A stretch of 64,000 nt of DNA from Sphingobium sp. WTD-1 (GTDB lineage Bacteria; Pseudomonadota; Alphaproteobacteria; Sphingomonadales; Sphingomonadaceae). The notes below the pieces were generated by a model that had not been told where the DNA came from, made no database searches, and saw nothing but the letters and a program-made list of their open reading frames with translations. Shown one piece after another: positions 36,294 through 44,889 of the stretch. The stretch spans positions 2,294,001 to 2,358,000 of the forward strand of contig NZ_CP119127.1 in NCBI RefSeq assembly GCF_030128825.1. Reading direction: 5' to 3'. Numbering within the stretch: position 1 is the stretch's first letter; each line of letters begins with the position of its first letter. Position numbers and translations under genes: made by a program.

Positions 36294-37250
36294 TTACGCC
36301 ATTGCCGAATTCTTCGCCCGTGCTACTCCCAAGTGCAAAATCTCTCCTAAGAATAGGTATACGTTCAGGAACAGGCTAAAAGCTTCCTCTGCAGTCACGT
36401 CGGTGTGAACACCCGTTGAGACTCTGTCGTAAAGATTAGACAGGTTCTGACGGATGCGAGTTCGTCGAGATTTGCTATCTGTGCGCTCAGCTACATATAC
36501 ATTAATACGATTCTGATGCTTATTTGCATCTAGGCTAAGATCGTTGCCGCCAAGATTATAGGTACCCGCCTGAGGTGGGAAGATCGCGTCCGCAAAACTA
36601 TCGATAATGCGGCGGCATGTTGTCAGAGCCTGACTGACGGCTTCGTCGTTGCCTTCCTGTAGGCGGGCAACAACCGATGGTAACTTCTCAAGCACGTCCC
36701 CAGCGTGAGCTGCAATCAGCGCATCGACGTCCTTTTTATATTGCTCGAAAGTGCTCTCCGCTACCTTGGCAAACTGTCGCTCATAATAAACGCCAGCTAC
36801 AAACGTGTGCAGCATGTTCAGGACGCGGGACCGTATGGCGACCATCGACGAAATACCGTTGGCGAGCGCCTGTTGTGCATCCCGGTTCATCCTCATAGCA
36901 CCGATCAGGCCGTCACCGGAGAGGCTTTCAACTTTGCTGACATCGATACGTAGCTTCTGGACGCGAATGTTTTCTTCAATTTGCGCCAGCGGTCCCCAGT
37001 ACCCCTTTCTTTCAGCGAAATTGGTCCAACGGCCGGTCCGGCTCATGTAGTGATCCGATAGCTCCTTGCTGCCGCTGTACCCTTCCATCTCCAGCTTGAT
37101 CCACTGCTTGATCTCATCCGTGCCAGATAGCCTCGCAAGACGGGAGCACTTCAGTAACAGTTTGTCTGCCTCAAGCCTTTGCAGTTCAATGTCATCCAGA
37201 AGTTCGCGACTGAGAAAGAGGATGTGGTCGGATTCACTTTCAGTCGTCAT
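36294..37250 (-). CDS. AbiTii-domain-like protein (putative abortive infection)
   Basis: A 318-residue protein whose N-terminus (LLLKCSRLARLSGTDEIKQW, then IKLEMEGYSGSKELSDHYMS) fits the AbiTii domain: a leucine-rich helix, then a WxxxEhxGY motif and a Y-R-like segment. The remainder is helical, with a mixed coiled-coil region and a hydrophobic C-terminus (FSLFLNVYLFLGEILHL). AbiTii proteins are linked to phage abortive infection, but their mechanism is not known. Codon use is AT-richer than in neighbours, which suggests transfer. The start at 37250 is inferred. Confidence 0.6.
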   Translation of the reverse strand: MTTESESDHILFLSRELLDDIELQRLEADKLLLKCSRLARLSGTDEIKQWIKLEMEGYSGSKELSDHYMSRTGRWTNFAERKGYWGPLAQIEENIRVQKLRIDVSKVESLSGDGLIGAMRMNRDAQQALANGISSMVAIRSRVLNMLHTFVAGVYYERQFAKVAESTFEQYKKDVDALIAAHAGDVLEKLPSVVARLQEGNDEAVSQALTTCRRIIDSFADAIFPPQAGTYNLGGNDLSLDANKHQNRINVYVAERTDSKSRRTRIRQNLSNLYDRVSTGVHTDVTAEEAFSLFLNVYLFLGEILHLGVARAKNSAMA

Positions 37251-37499
37251 CCTTGATCTTTCCGCTTTGCTAACAGTAGGTGCACATGTTTCATGCTCGT
37301 GGAGCAACGTCAGTCAACTATGCGACCAACTTATTTTTGGCGCCGATAGCACATACCTGAACAATCGGCCGCTTCTCAGGCAAGAATTTAGTGGCTTGAA
37401 TGACTGCAAGGGGCGCAAAGCCCTTCCTGCAGCCCTCTCATTGAGCTGTAATATTTTTTGGTATATCCTCGCCTCGCTCTGCAACAGGAAGGTGCGGCG
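37251..37499. other. AT-rich intergenic region between AbiTii-like gene and parDE
   Basis: This ~250-base stretch is relatively AT-rich and carries promoters for both divergent units. TTGAGC (37441-37446) and TATCCT (37464-37469), 17 bases apart, are a candidate parDE promoter. No gene could be supported. Confidence 0.4.
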
Positions 37500-37736
37500 A
37501 TGGCGCGCAACACATCGGTGACGATCGGCGATCATTTTACCCGCTTCATCAGCGATCAGGTGCAGACCGGTCGCTATGGATCGGCCAGCGATGTCGTGCG
37601 GGCGGGGCTGCGTCTGCTGGAAGAGCGTGAGGCGCAGGTGCAGGCGTTGCAGGCGGCGCTGATCGCCGGGGAGGAGTCGGGCGCAGCGACGCCGTTTGAT
37701 TTCGAGGCGTTCAAGGCGGCGAAGCGGGGCGGCTGA
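37500..37736 (+). CDS. parD: ParD-family (CopG/RHH) antitoxin
   Basis: The 78-residue product has the ParD ribbon-helix-helix opening ([20 protein letters not shown], then [20 protein letters not shown]) and a C-terminal tail for toxin binding ending [15 protein letters not shown] about seven bases before the ATG supports this start over the longer frame from 37458. The toxin gene follows after 13 bases. Confidence 0.9.
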   Translation: MARNTSVTIGDHFTRFISDQVQTGRYGSASDVVRAGLRLLEEREAQVQALQAALIAGEESGAATPFDFEAFKAAKRGG

Positions 37737-37749
37737 CGCGGGCGGGGCG

Positions 37750-38040
37750 GTGAAACGGCTGCTTTTTACGCCGGCGGCGCAGGCCGAGCTGTCCGACATC
37801 TGGGATTATAGCGCGGCGACCTGGGGCGTGGATCAGGCCGATCTCTATATCGACGCGATCCGCGATGTCTGCCTGGCATTGGCGGATGGGCGACGGCCGG
37901 GGCTGCCGGTCGATGTGCGGCCCGGCTATCGCAAGGCCTCAGCGGGATCGCACATGATCTATTATCGCAACGGGGGCGATCATCTGGCCATTGTCCGTGT
38001 CCTGCATGGGCGGCAGGATACGGGGCGGCATTTGGCCTGA
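37750..38040 (+). CDS. parE: ParE/RelE-superfamily toxin
   Basis: The 96-residue protein starts KRLLFTPAAQAELSDIWDYS (the usual ParE opening, with an ADLYIDAIRDVC helix) and ends GSHMIYYRNGGDHLAIVRVLHGRQD, the typical late beta strand and HxRxD-type motif. ParE toxins poison DNA gyrase. A GTG start at 37750 is proposed to fit the family opening. It pairs with the ParD just upstream. Confidence 0.88.
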   Translation: MKRLLFTPAAQAELSDIWDYSAATWGVDQADLYIDAIRDVCLALADGRRPGLPVDVRPGYRKASAGSHMIYYRNGGDHLAIVRVLHGRQDTGRHLA

Positions 38041-38104
38041 GGGAGCGGTCGCTCCGTTCGTTGTGGTGCGCGCGTGGCGCTAGGATCGCGGGCGAGTGCT
38101 GAAT

Positions 38105-38155
38105 GGATCCCGGATCAAGCCTGTCCTGAGCCTGTCGAAGGAGTCGGGATGACGG
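38105..38155. repeat. Short palindromic repeat fragment (CCTGTCGAAGG type)
   Basis: The segment has GGATCAAGCCTGTCCTGAGC and then CTGTCGAAGGAGTCGGGATG. It shares the CCTGAGC-CTGTCGAAGG core with the REP-like family at 33640 and 38802, and the GGGATGAC end with the element at 23702. It lies between convergent parE and nfeD. Confidence 0.6.
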
Positions 38156-38179
38156 CGGTTCGATGAGGCTCGCGTGGGG

Positions 38180-38626
38180 TCATGTGCCCTCCACCCACAG
38201 CACCGCCCCCTCGGCGCCCGTCACGCGGACCCGTGTGCCCGCTTCGCTGTCCGGGCCGCGGGCGGTCCAGACGCTGTCGCCGACCTTGACCCGGCCTTCG
38301 CCGCCGCGGATCGGCTCTACGACTGTCACCAATTCGCCGATCAGGCGGGCGGTGCGGTCGTTGAGATTGGGGTCGGTCGAGGGCACCGGATTGTCCACAT
38401 ACCAGCGCCGCCCGGCCCAGACCGAGACGACGCAGAGCGCGGCGAAGATCAGCAGTTGCAGCGGAATGGTGATCGGCAGCGCCAGCGCGGCGAGGCCGGT
38501 GATGGCGGCGGCGATCGCGATCCAGATCAGGAAGACGCCGGGGATCAGCACCTCTGCAATCGCCAGCAGCGCGGCGAAGACCAGCCAGGCCCAATGATCC
38601 TGGAGCAGGGTGAGCCAGTCGGTCAT
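38180..38626 (-). CDS. NfeD-family membrane protein
   Basis: A 148-residue protein with two or three hydrophobic segments in the first half (WAWLVFAALLAIAEVLIPGVFLIW, then another pair at about 40-70) and a C-terminal OB-fold (LIGELVTVVEPIRGGEGRVKVGDSVWTARG), the standard NfeD architecture. NfeD proteins work with SPFH/stomatin partners, and the SPFH gene is upstream on the same strand. The two are separated by a repeat-rich 526-base gap. Confidence 0.92.
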   Translation of the reverse strand: MTDWLTLLQDHWAWLVFAALLAIAEVLIPGVFLIWIAIAAAITGLAALALPITIPLQLLIFAALCVVSVWAGRRWYVDNPVPSTDPNLNDRTARLIGELVTVVEPIRGGEGRVKVGDSVWTARGPDSEAGTRVRVTGAEGAVLWVEGT

Positions 38627-38662
38627 GGGGTGGTCCTGTGGTTGGTGGGGTGGGGTGTTTTT

Positions 38663-38780
38663 GCGTCATCCCCGTGGAGGCGGGGATCCATCTCAGGAGA
38701 TGTCGTGCTTGGACGGCGGTTGAGAGATGTCGAAGAGAGGCGCGGGCCTCTCTTCGACCCGCTTTCGCGGGAATAACGGA
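38663..38780. repeat. Palindromic intergenic repeat (GTCATCCCCGTGGAGGCGGGGATCC type)
   Basis: GCGTCATCCCCGTGGAGGCG and following GGGATCCATC form a hairpin (ATCCCCG/CGGGGAT). A partner segment, GACCCGCTTTCGCGGGAATA (38756-38776), is a degenerate inverted copy. This resembles the design of the element at 23702. It lies between nfeD and the SPFH gene. Confidence 0.7.
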
Positions 38781-38801
38781 TTTTCGGCGCGGGACCTCTC
38801 G

Positions 38802-39030
38802 TCCGTTCGGGCTGAGCTTGTCGAAGCCCTCGCCTGAGCGGAGCGAAGGCCTCACTTCGTTCGGCCGAACCCTTCGACAAGCTCAGGGCGAACGGTTTTT
38901 GGGGTGGGCGTTGCGCTGCGGGCTTCTCGACTTCATCCGCATGGCGGATGAAGTTTATCCTGAGCGTCAAAAGCAGTCGCGTGCCTGCTTTTGACCGCAG
39001 GCAGGCAGTCGAAGGGCTCGAAGCGAACGG
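38802..39030. repeat. REP-like repeat cluster between nfeD and SPFH genes
   Basis: CCGTTCGGGCTGAGCTTGTC (38802-) and GACAAGCTCAGGGCGAACGG (to 38895) are inverted copies flanking a GAGCGGAGCGAAGG core, the same organisation as 33640-33734. A third degenerate arm follows to ~39030 (CTTCATCCGCATGGCGGATG hairpin, then CAGTCGAAGGGCTCGAAGCG). Short open frames across this region are repeat translations, not genes. Confidence 0.75.
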
Positions 39031-39152
39031 AGGTGGTGGGCGCTTCGGGGTGATGGTGGCTCTTTGGGCGCGCAGGATGGTGATGGGGTGTGTGGCGGCC
39101 CGGCCGGCTTGGCTGGGCAGTGCTGCCCGATGACCGCGCATCGCTCTCCCCT

Positions 39153-40124
39153 TCAGCCCTGGGTCTGGCCGAACGGTCCCCGGCGGGACGCGGCGGGGGG
39201 CGCGGGCGGGGTGGGGGTGTCGCCCAGCGCTTCCTTGGCGAGCTGGCCGATGCCGCCGAGCGTGCCGATGAGCTGGGTCGCCTCGACCGGGAAGAGGATG
39301 GTCTTGGCATTGGGCGAGGTGGCGAACTGCTGCACCGCGTCGGTATATTTCTGGGCGATGAAATAGTTGAGCGCCTGCGGATTGCCGGCCGCGATCGCGT
39401 CCGACACCATCTGGGTCGCCTTGGCTTCGGCTTCCGCCTCGCGCTCGCGCGCCTCGGCATCGCGGAAGGCGGCTTCGCGGCGGCCTTCGGCTTCCAGGAT
39501 CTGCGACTGTTTCTGGCCCTCGGCGCGCAGGATCTCGCTGCTTTTGAGGCCCTCGGCCTCCAATATGTTGGCGCGCTTCTCGCGCTCCGCCTTCATCTGC
39601 CGGCCCATGGCATTGACGATGTCGGCGGGCGGGCGGATGTCCTTGAGTTCCACGCGGGTGATCTTGATGCCCCAGGCGTTGGTGGCGTGATCCACCACGG
39701 AGAGGAGGCGGGCGTTGATCTCGTCGCGCTTCGACAGGGTCTCGTCCAGGTCCATCGAGCCCATCACGGTGCGCAAATTGGTGGTGGCGAGCTGCATGAT
39801 GGCGACATAGAGTTCGGACACTTCATAGGCGGCCTTGGCGGCGTCGAGCACCTGGAAGAAGACCACGCCGTCGACCGACACCATGGCATTATCCTTGGTG
39901 ATGATCTCCTGCCCCGGAATGTCGACGACCTGCTCCATCATGTTGATCTTGCGACCGACGGCGTAGAAGAAGGCGGGGTAGAAATTGAGGCCGGGCTTCG
40001 CCACCTCGGTAAAGCGGCCGAAACGTTCGATGGTATATTGATAGCCCTGCCGCACCACCTTGACGCTGACCGCCAGGTAGAAGAGCACCAGAAACGTGAC
40101 CGTGAGTGCGAAGGTCGTCACCAT
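39153..40124 (-). CDS. SPFH-domain (stomatin/QmcA-like) membrane protease-associated protein
   Basis: A 323-residue protein with one N-terminal membrane segment (TFALTVTFLVLFYLAVSVKV), the SPFH domain (YQYTIERFGRFTEVAKPGLN and VVDIPGQEIITKDNAMVSVD) and a long Ala/Glu-rich coiled coil (about 190-260). Such proteins form rings in membrane microdomains and often pair with NfeD proteins and FtsH. The NfeD gene lies downstream on the same strand. Confidence 0.92.
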   Translation of the reverse strand: MVTTFALTVTFLVLFYLAVSVKVVRQGYQYTIERFGRFTEVAKPGLNFYPAFFYAVGRKINMMEQVVDIPGQEIITKDNAMVSVDGVVFFQVLDAAKAAYEVSELYVAIMQLATTNLRTVMGSMDLDETLSKRDEINARLLSVVDHATNAWGIKITRVELKDIRPPADIVNAMGRQMKAEREKRANILEAEGLKSSEILRAEGQKQSQILEAEGRREAAFRDAEAREREAEAEAKATQMVSDAIAAGNPQALNYFIAQKYTDAVQQFATSPNAKTILFPVEATQLIGTLGGIGQLAKEALGDTPTPPAPPAASRRGPFGQTQG

Positions 40125-40201
40125 ATGTCCTCCCCAGAGAAGGGGATCACTATGGCGGTTCTTCGTTAACGGGAAAAGGCAAAGTGATGGAGAGACATAA
40201 G

Positions 40202-41017
40202 ATGCAGTTGCGCCACGCCCGATCCCTGTTGTTCCTACCTGCGTCCAATCCGCGCGCGGTGGCTAAGGCGCGCACACTGGCGTGCGACATGGTGATCCTG
40301 GACCTGGAGGATGCGGTGCCCGACGCGGACAAGGCGGCGGCGCTGGACGCGGCGGTGGAGGCCGTGGGCGAGGGCTTTGGCGGGCGGCTGATGGCGGTGC
40401 GGATCAATGTCGAGGGGATGCCGTCGCACGGGCCAGAGATGGTGGCGCTCAAGCGCACCGCGGTCGACTATGTGGTGCTGCCCAAGGTCGAGAATGCCAA
40501 GCAGGTGAAGGATGTCTATTCCGTCGCGCAGAAGCCGGTGATCGCGATGATCGAGAGCGCGAAGGGCGTGCTGGCGGCGCCGGGAATCGCGGCGGGCGAG
40601 GGCTGTGCCGCTTTGTTCGTGGGCACCAATGATTTGCGCAAGGATCTGGCGATACCGCCGTCGGCCGGGCGCGACGGGCTGGCCCATGTGCTGCAGAGCG
40701 TGGTGCTGGCGGCGCGGGCGGCGGGCATCGCGGTGTTCGACGGCGTGTTCAACCGGCTGGATGATGAAGCGGGGCTGGAGGCGGAATGCGCCGAGGGCCA
40801 TGGCTTCGGCTTTGACGGCAAGACGCTGATCCATCCGGGGCAGGTGCCGGTGGCGAACCAGGCGTTTGGCCCGGATGCGCAGGCGGTGGCCGACGCGCGC
40901 CGGCTGATCGAGGCGGCGACCGGCGGGGCCGAACGCTTCGAGGGGCGGATGATCGAGGCGATGCATGTCGACGAGGCGCGGGCGCTGGTGGCGCGGGCGG
41001 AGGCGGTCGGGCAATAG
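40202..41017 (+). CDS. HpcH/HpaI aldolase family, citrate lyase beta (CitE)-like
   Basis: A 271-residue TIM-barrel carbon-carbon lyase. LRHARSLLFLPASNPRAVAK is the CitE-type start, MVILDLEDAVPDADKAAA carries the Mg-binding Glu and substrate Arg/Asp region, and VLPKVENAKQV, AMIESAKGVL and GFDGKTLIHPGQV match the family. CitE-like enzymes without the rest of citrate lyase act on malyl-CoA, citramalyl-CoA or related esters. GGAGAG seven bases before ATG 40202 supports this start over 40187. Confidence 0.9.
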   Translation: MQLRHARSLLFLPASNPRAVAKARTLACDMVILDLEDAVPDADKAAALDAAVEAVGEGFGGRLMAVRINVEGMPSHGPEMVALKRTAVDYVVLPKVENAKQVKDVYSVAQKPVIAMIESAKGVLAAPGIAAGEGCAALFVGTNDLRKDLAIPPSAGRDGLAHVLQSVVLAARAAGIAVFDGVFNRLDDEAGLEAECAEGHGFGFDGKTLIHPGQVPVANQAFGPDAQAVADARRLIEAATGGAERFEGRMIEAMHVDEARALVARAEAVGQ

Positions 41018-41187
41018 GAAAACGCAGTGGCGATGACTGAAATAGCGCGAAATTGCTATGTTGCCATGATGTTACAGCCCGCAATAAAAGCGCTACGTTT
41101 GTGAAGCATCCATCGAAGTTTCATTGACTTGGCACGGCTGGCCGGGATTTTTTCTCTCCATGACGCCCGTTGAGGGTGGAGGAAAAA

Positions 41188-44124
41188 ATGGGGATCAGCA
41201 TGTTCACACGCACCAATATTGCGCGGACGCTTTTGGCGGCAAGCGCGCTGTCGACCATCTGGGCGGTGCCGGTCATGGCGCAGGAAGCGGCCACGACGGA
41301 TGACAGCGATGCGATCATCGTGACCGGCAGCCGCATCCAGCGCAGCGATTACAACATGGCCAACCCGCTGGTGACGGTGAGCGCCGAGACGCTGGAGCAG
41401 GCGGGCAATGTCCAGATCATTGATACGCTCCGCCAGAATCCGGCGCTGATCTCGTCCTTTGGCGGGGCGCAGACGTCCGGCTCCAACGCCAGCTTCGGCG
41501 CTGTCGGCGTGCAGTTGCTGAACCTGCGGGGGCTGGGCGAGAATCGCACGCTGACGCTGGTCAATGGCCGCCGCCATGTGGCGAGCCTGTCGGGCACGGC
41601 CGCCGTCGACGTCAACACGATCCCCGAAGACCTGATCGAGGGCGTGGACATCCTGACCGGCGGCGCGTCGGCCATCTATGGTGCCGATGGCGTGTCGGGC
41701 GTGGTCAATTTCCGTCTGAAGCGGAATTTCGAGGGGCTCAAGGCCAGCGGCCAGATCGGCATTTCCAGCCGCGGGGATTCGGGCCAGCGCTATGGATCGC
41801 TGACCTATGGCAAGAATTTCAGCGACGGCCGCGGCAATATTGCCCTGTCCTACGAATTTCGCGAGCAGGACCGGCTGAGCAGCTTTGACCGCAAGCGGAC
41901 CGGCAATCCGCTCTATACCTATGGCATCGTGCGCAATCCGGGGGATTTCCCGGATGATCCCAATGTACCCGATCGCCTGCCGTTCAACAATCTGCGCTAT
42001 GCGGACAGTTCGCTGGGCGGCGCGATCGACGTGGATTTCGACGGTATCCCCGACTTCACGGGCGAAGGCGGCGTCTATGACCGCGGCACGTTGCTGCCCT
42101 CGTCGGGCGGGCTGACCCAGGGCGGCGACAGCACCCCGCTGGCCGGCTATCAGGGCGACCTGCAGGCCTATAACCGTGTGCATAACATCAACCTGCTGTC
42201 GCATTATGATTTCAGCGACGCAGTAAAATTCTTCTTCGAAGCCAAATATGTGAAGAACAAGACGAGCACGCTGTCGCAGCCATCGTTCGACTTCTTCACC
42301 TATTTGTCGCCGGACAATGCCTATCTGCAGGACCGGTTCGGCGGGCTGGCGCCCGATGGCGCGCTGGTGTCGCGCGACAATTTCGACATGGGCGTGCGCG
42401 GCGAGAAGAATGACCGCGAAACCATGCGCTTTGTCGGTGGTTTCGAGGGCGCGATTTCCGACCATGCCCATTATGAACTGTCTTACACTTTCGGCCAGAC
42501 CAAGTCGAAAGTGCTGCTGACCGACTATCGCATCGCCGACCGTTACTGGGCTGCGATCGACGCGGTGCGCGATCCGGTGACGGGCAATATCGTCTGCCGG
42601 TCCGATCTGGACCCGACCGGCAACATCAACCCGGACAATTTTGACGGGCCGGCCACCACCTTCACGCCCGGTTCCGGCAGCGGATGCCGGCCGATCAACC
42701 TGCTGGGCAATGGTTCGCCCAGCCAGGCGGCGCTCGACTGGGTCAATGCCGACATCATGAACCGCGCCAAGATCCAGCAGCATGTCGTGTCCGGATCGAT
42801 CTCCGGCGATTTCGGGCAATTTTTCGAACTGCCCGGCGGCCCGATCGGATTCGCGATCGGCGGCGAATATCGCAAGGAAAAGAGCAGCTTCGTACCCGAC
42901 GATCTGTTGCAGCAGGGCGCCCTGGCCGACTTTTCGCTGCAATTGCCGGAATCGGGCAGTTTCGACGTGAAGGAAGTGTTCGGCGAATTGTCGGTGCCGG
43001 TGCTGAAGGAAGTGCCCTTCGCCTATGCCCTGAATTTCGGCGCGGCGATCCGCCTGTCGGATTATTCGACCATCGGCAAGACCACGACCTGGAAGGTGGA
43101 CGCCACCTATGCGCCGATCAAGGACATCAGCTTCCGCGGAACCTGGTCCGAAGCGGTGCGGGCGCCCAACATCACCGAACTGTTCGCGCCCCGCAATGGC
43201 AGCTATGACTTCATCAGCGATCCGTGCGACCCGGTCTTCATCAACGAAGGTACGCAATATCGTGCGGCCAACTGTCAGGCGGCGCTGACGGCGGCGGGGC
43301 TGACGCCCGGACAGATCGCCGCCTTCAATCCGGAGAATGACCCGACGGCGACGGTCAGCCTGCCCGGCTTCACCGGCGGCAATCGCAACCTGAAGGAGGA
43401 AACGGCGCGGACCTGGACGGCCGGTGTCGTGCTGCGTCCCAGCTTCATTCCCGGCCTGATCGCGTCCTTCGACTGGTATGACATCAAGCTGAAGAATGCG
43501 GTCAACACCGCGACCGCCGAGGAAGTGGCCGAACTCTGCGTTGACCAGCCGACGCTGGACAATGTCTTCTGTGGCAATATCACCCGTGCATCGGGCACCG
43601 GCTATATCGACAGCTGGTATGTCCAGCCGCAGAATGTGGCCAATTTCCGTACCGCCGGTGCGGACTTCAAGCTGAACTACGGCTTTGACACGGCGAAGGC
43701 CGGATCGTTCGCAATCTCGCTGGTTGGCGGCTATCTCGACAAGCTGGAATTCATCCCGACCCCTGGCGCCACGGTCGATGTGGATCGGGAGGAAGCCTAT
43801 TATCCCAAGTGGAACGCGACCGGGGACATCACCTGGAAGCTGGACAAGCTGACCGTCAACTATGGCGTCAGCTGGTTCAGCAAAACCCGCCGCTATACGA
43901 TCGAGCAGCTGGCGGCGAACCCCGACCTGTCGGAAGACAAGTATAAGTGGTACAAGGAAAAGTGGCAGCACGACATTTATGTCGCCTATGACATTGATGA
44001 GAAGTTCCGCCTCTATGTCGGTGCCAACAATCTGTTCGATCAGCAGCCCTCGATCGCATCGGCCAACTATCCGATCAGCTATGTCGGCCGGTATATGTAT
44101 GCCGGTGCCAAGATCACGATGTGA
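41188..44124 (+). CDS. Large TonB-dependent outer-membrane receptor
   Basis: A 978-residue receptor: signal peptide (cleavage after VMAQ), TonB box DAIIVTGSRIQ, plug domain with LNLRGLGENRTLTLVNGRRH and GVDILTGGASAIYGADGVSG, and a barrel with RGTWSEAVRAPNITELF and a conserved N-V/N-L-F-D-Q-Q-P near the end. GGAGG six bases before ATG 41188 fixes the start. It belongs to the long sphingomonad/caulobacter receptors, often for complex organic ligands. The final residue is Met (GAKITM), where aromatic residues are usual. Confidence 0.95.
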   Translation: MGISMFTRTNIARTLLAASALSTIWAVPVMAQEAATTDDSDAIIVTGSRIQRSDYNMANPLVTVSAETLEQAGNVQIIDTLRQNPALISSFGGAQTSGSNASFGAVGVQLLNLRGLGENRTLTLVNGRRHVASLSGTAAVDVNTIPEDLIEGVDILTGGASAIYGADGVSGVVNFRLKRNFEGLKASGQIGISSRGDSGQRYGSLTYGKNFSDGRGNIALSYEFREQDRLSSFDRKRTGNPLYTYGIVRNPGDFPDDPNVPDRLPFNNLRYADSSLGGAIDVDFDGIPDFTGEGGVYDRGTLLPSSGGLTQGGDSTPLAGYQGDLQAYNRVHNINLLSHYDFSDAVKFFFEAKYVKNKTSTLSQPSFDFFTYLSPDNAYLQDRFGGLAPDGALVSRDNFDMGVRGEKNDRETMRFVGGFEGAISDHAHYELSYTFGQTKSKVLLTDYRIADRYWAAIDAVRDPVTGNIVCRSDLDPTGNINPDNFDGPATTFTPGSGSGCRPINLLGNGSPSQAALDWVNADIMNRAKIQQHVVSGSISGDFGQFFELPGGPIGFAIGGEYRKEKSSFVPDDLLQQGALADFSLQLPESGSFDVKEVFGELSVPVLKEVPFAYALNFGAAIRLSDYSTIGKTTTWKVDATYAPIKDISFRGTWSEAVRAPNITELFAPRNGSYDFISDPCDPVFINEGTQYRAANCQAALTAAGLTPGQIAAFNPENDPTATVSLPGFTGGNRNLKEETARTWTAGVVLRPSFIPGLIASFDWYDIKLKNAVNTATAEEVAELCVDQPTLDNVFCGNITRASGTGYIDSWYVQPQNVANFRTAGADFKLNYGFDTAKAGSFAISLVGGYLDKLEFIPTPGATVDVDREEAYYPKWNATGDITWKLDKLTVNYGVSWFSKTRRYTIEQLAANPDLSEDKYKWYKEKWQHDIYVAYDIDEKFRLYVGANNLFDQQPSIASANYPISYVGRYMYAGAKITM

Positions 44125-44169
44125 TCGGGGCTGGAGCCTGAAAATTGGCTTCGTCGATACAGGAAGGGG

Positions 44170-44195
44170 AGGGGCGGATTTTTCCGCCCCTTTTT
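44170..44195 (+). terminator. Terminator after the large TonB receptor
   Basis: GGGGCGGA (44171-44178) pairs with TCCGCCCC (44183-44190) and is followed by five T. It lies about 46 bases after the receptor stop. Confidence 0.9.
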
Positions 44196-44237
44196 CATGT
44201 GCGTCTGTGGACCGGATAAAGGGGGAGGGCAGTTCGC

Positions 44238-44834
44238 CTATTTTCTCTCATATTTCCAGTTGCGGCCCTTGCCCTCGCCAATCCAGTCGACGGCCTGGGC
44301 GATGCGCTTGTCGCGGGTGGCGTCGGTCCTGGCCTCATTGATCCACTCGCAATAGTCGCGGATCTTGCCGGGCGGGAAGGCGGCCCAGATGGCGGCGGCG
44401 GCCGGATCGGCGGCTATGGCGGTCGCGAAGGCGGGATGGACGGGCAAAGGCGCTTTGGGCGGTTTGGGGCCGGTGCGTGGGCGATCGCCGGCGTCGATCA
44501 GGGCCATGGCTTGCGCGATCAGGCCGGCGATGTCGGCATCGGAGGGGAGGTCGGCAAGGGCGGTGAGGCGGCCGAACTGGCCCATGGCGTCGTCGCTGCT
44601 GCCCTCGCGTCCGACCTTGTCATGCCAAAAGCCGAAAGCGGCATGGCCCTTGAAGGCGGCCATGTTGGCGAGATTCTGGTTCCTGTAGGTGAAGAAGGGC
44701 ATGCCCCATTTGACCGCTTCGCCGATGTCGGGCGAGGCGGCATGCATCAGCGCGCGGATATGGGTGAGGATGGGGCGGGCGAAATCGGCCTGGGCGGCGA
44801 TATAGGCGTCGATCCTGTCGGGAGCGTCGGTCAT
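44238..44834 (-). CDS. DUF1801 / YdeI-OmdA-type protein
   Basis: A 198-residue protein: the N-terminal half (ARPILTHIRALMHAASPDIG, then EAVKWGMPFFTYRNQNLANM) is the DUF1801/iron-chaperone-like fold related to frataxin-like YdhG. The C-terminal part (HPAFATAIAADPAAAAIWAA, then IRDYCEWINEARTDATRDKR) is the YdeI/OmdA bacteriocin-protection module. The function is not established. It is co-directional with ubiG upstream, 55 bases away. Confidence 0.85.
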   Translation of the reverse strand: MTDAPDRIDAYIAAQADFARPILTHIRALMHAASPDIGEAVKWGMPFFTYRNQNLANMAAFKGHAAFGFWHDKVGREGSSDDAMGQFGRLTALADLPSDADIAGLIAQAMALIDAGDRPRTGPKPPKAPLPVHPAFATAIAADPAAAAIWAAFPPGKIRDYCEWINEARTDATRDKRIAQAVDWIGEGKGRNWKYERK

Positions 44835-44889
44835 GTCCCAATCTCCTGATGCAGTGGGATGCCTGATCGTTGCGAAAGTCCGTCCCTGT

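Noticed and set aside
38638..38994. A 118-codon plus-strand frame between nfeD and the SPFH gene
   Set aside because: It is made of translated REP-like palindromes, without a ribosome site or conserved domain.
41056..43971. A 971-codon open frame antisense to the large TonB receptor
   Set aside because: It has no recognisable domain and composition typical of complementary frames; the plus-strand receptor has full signatures.
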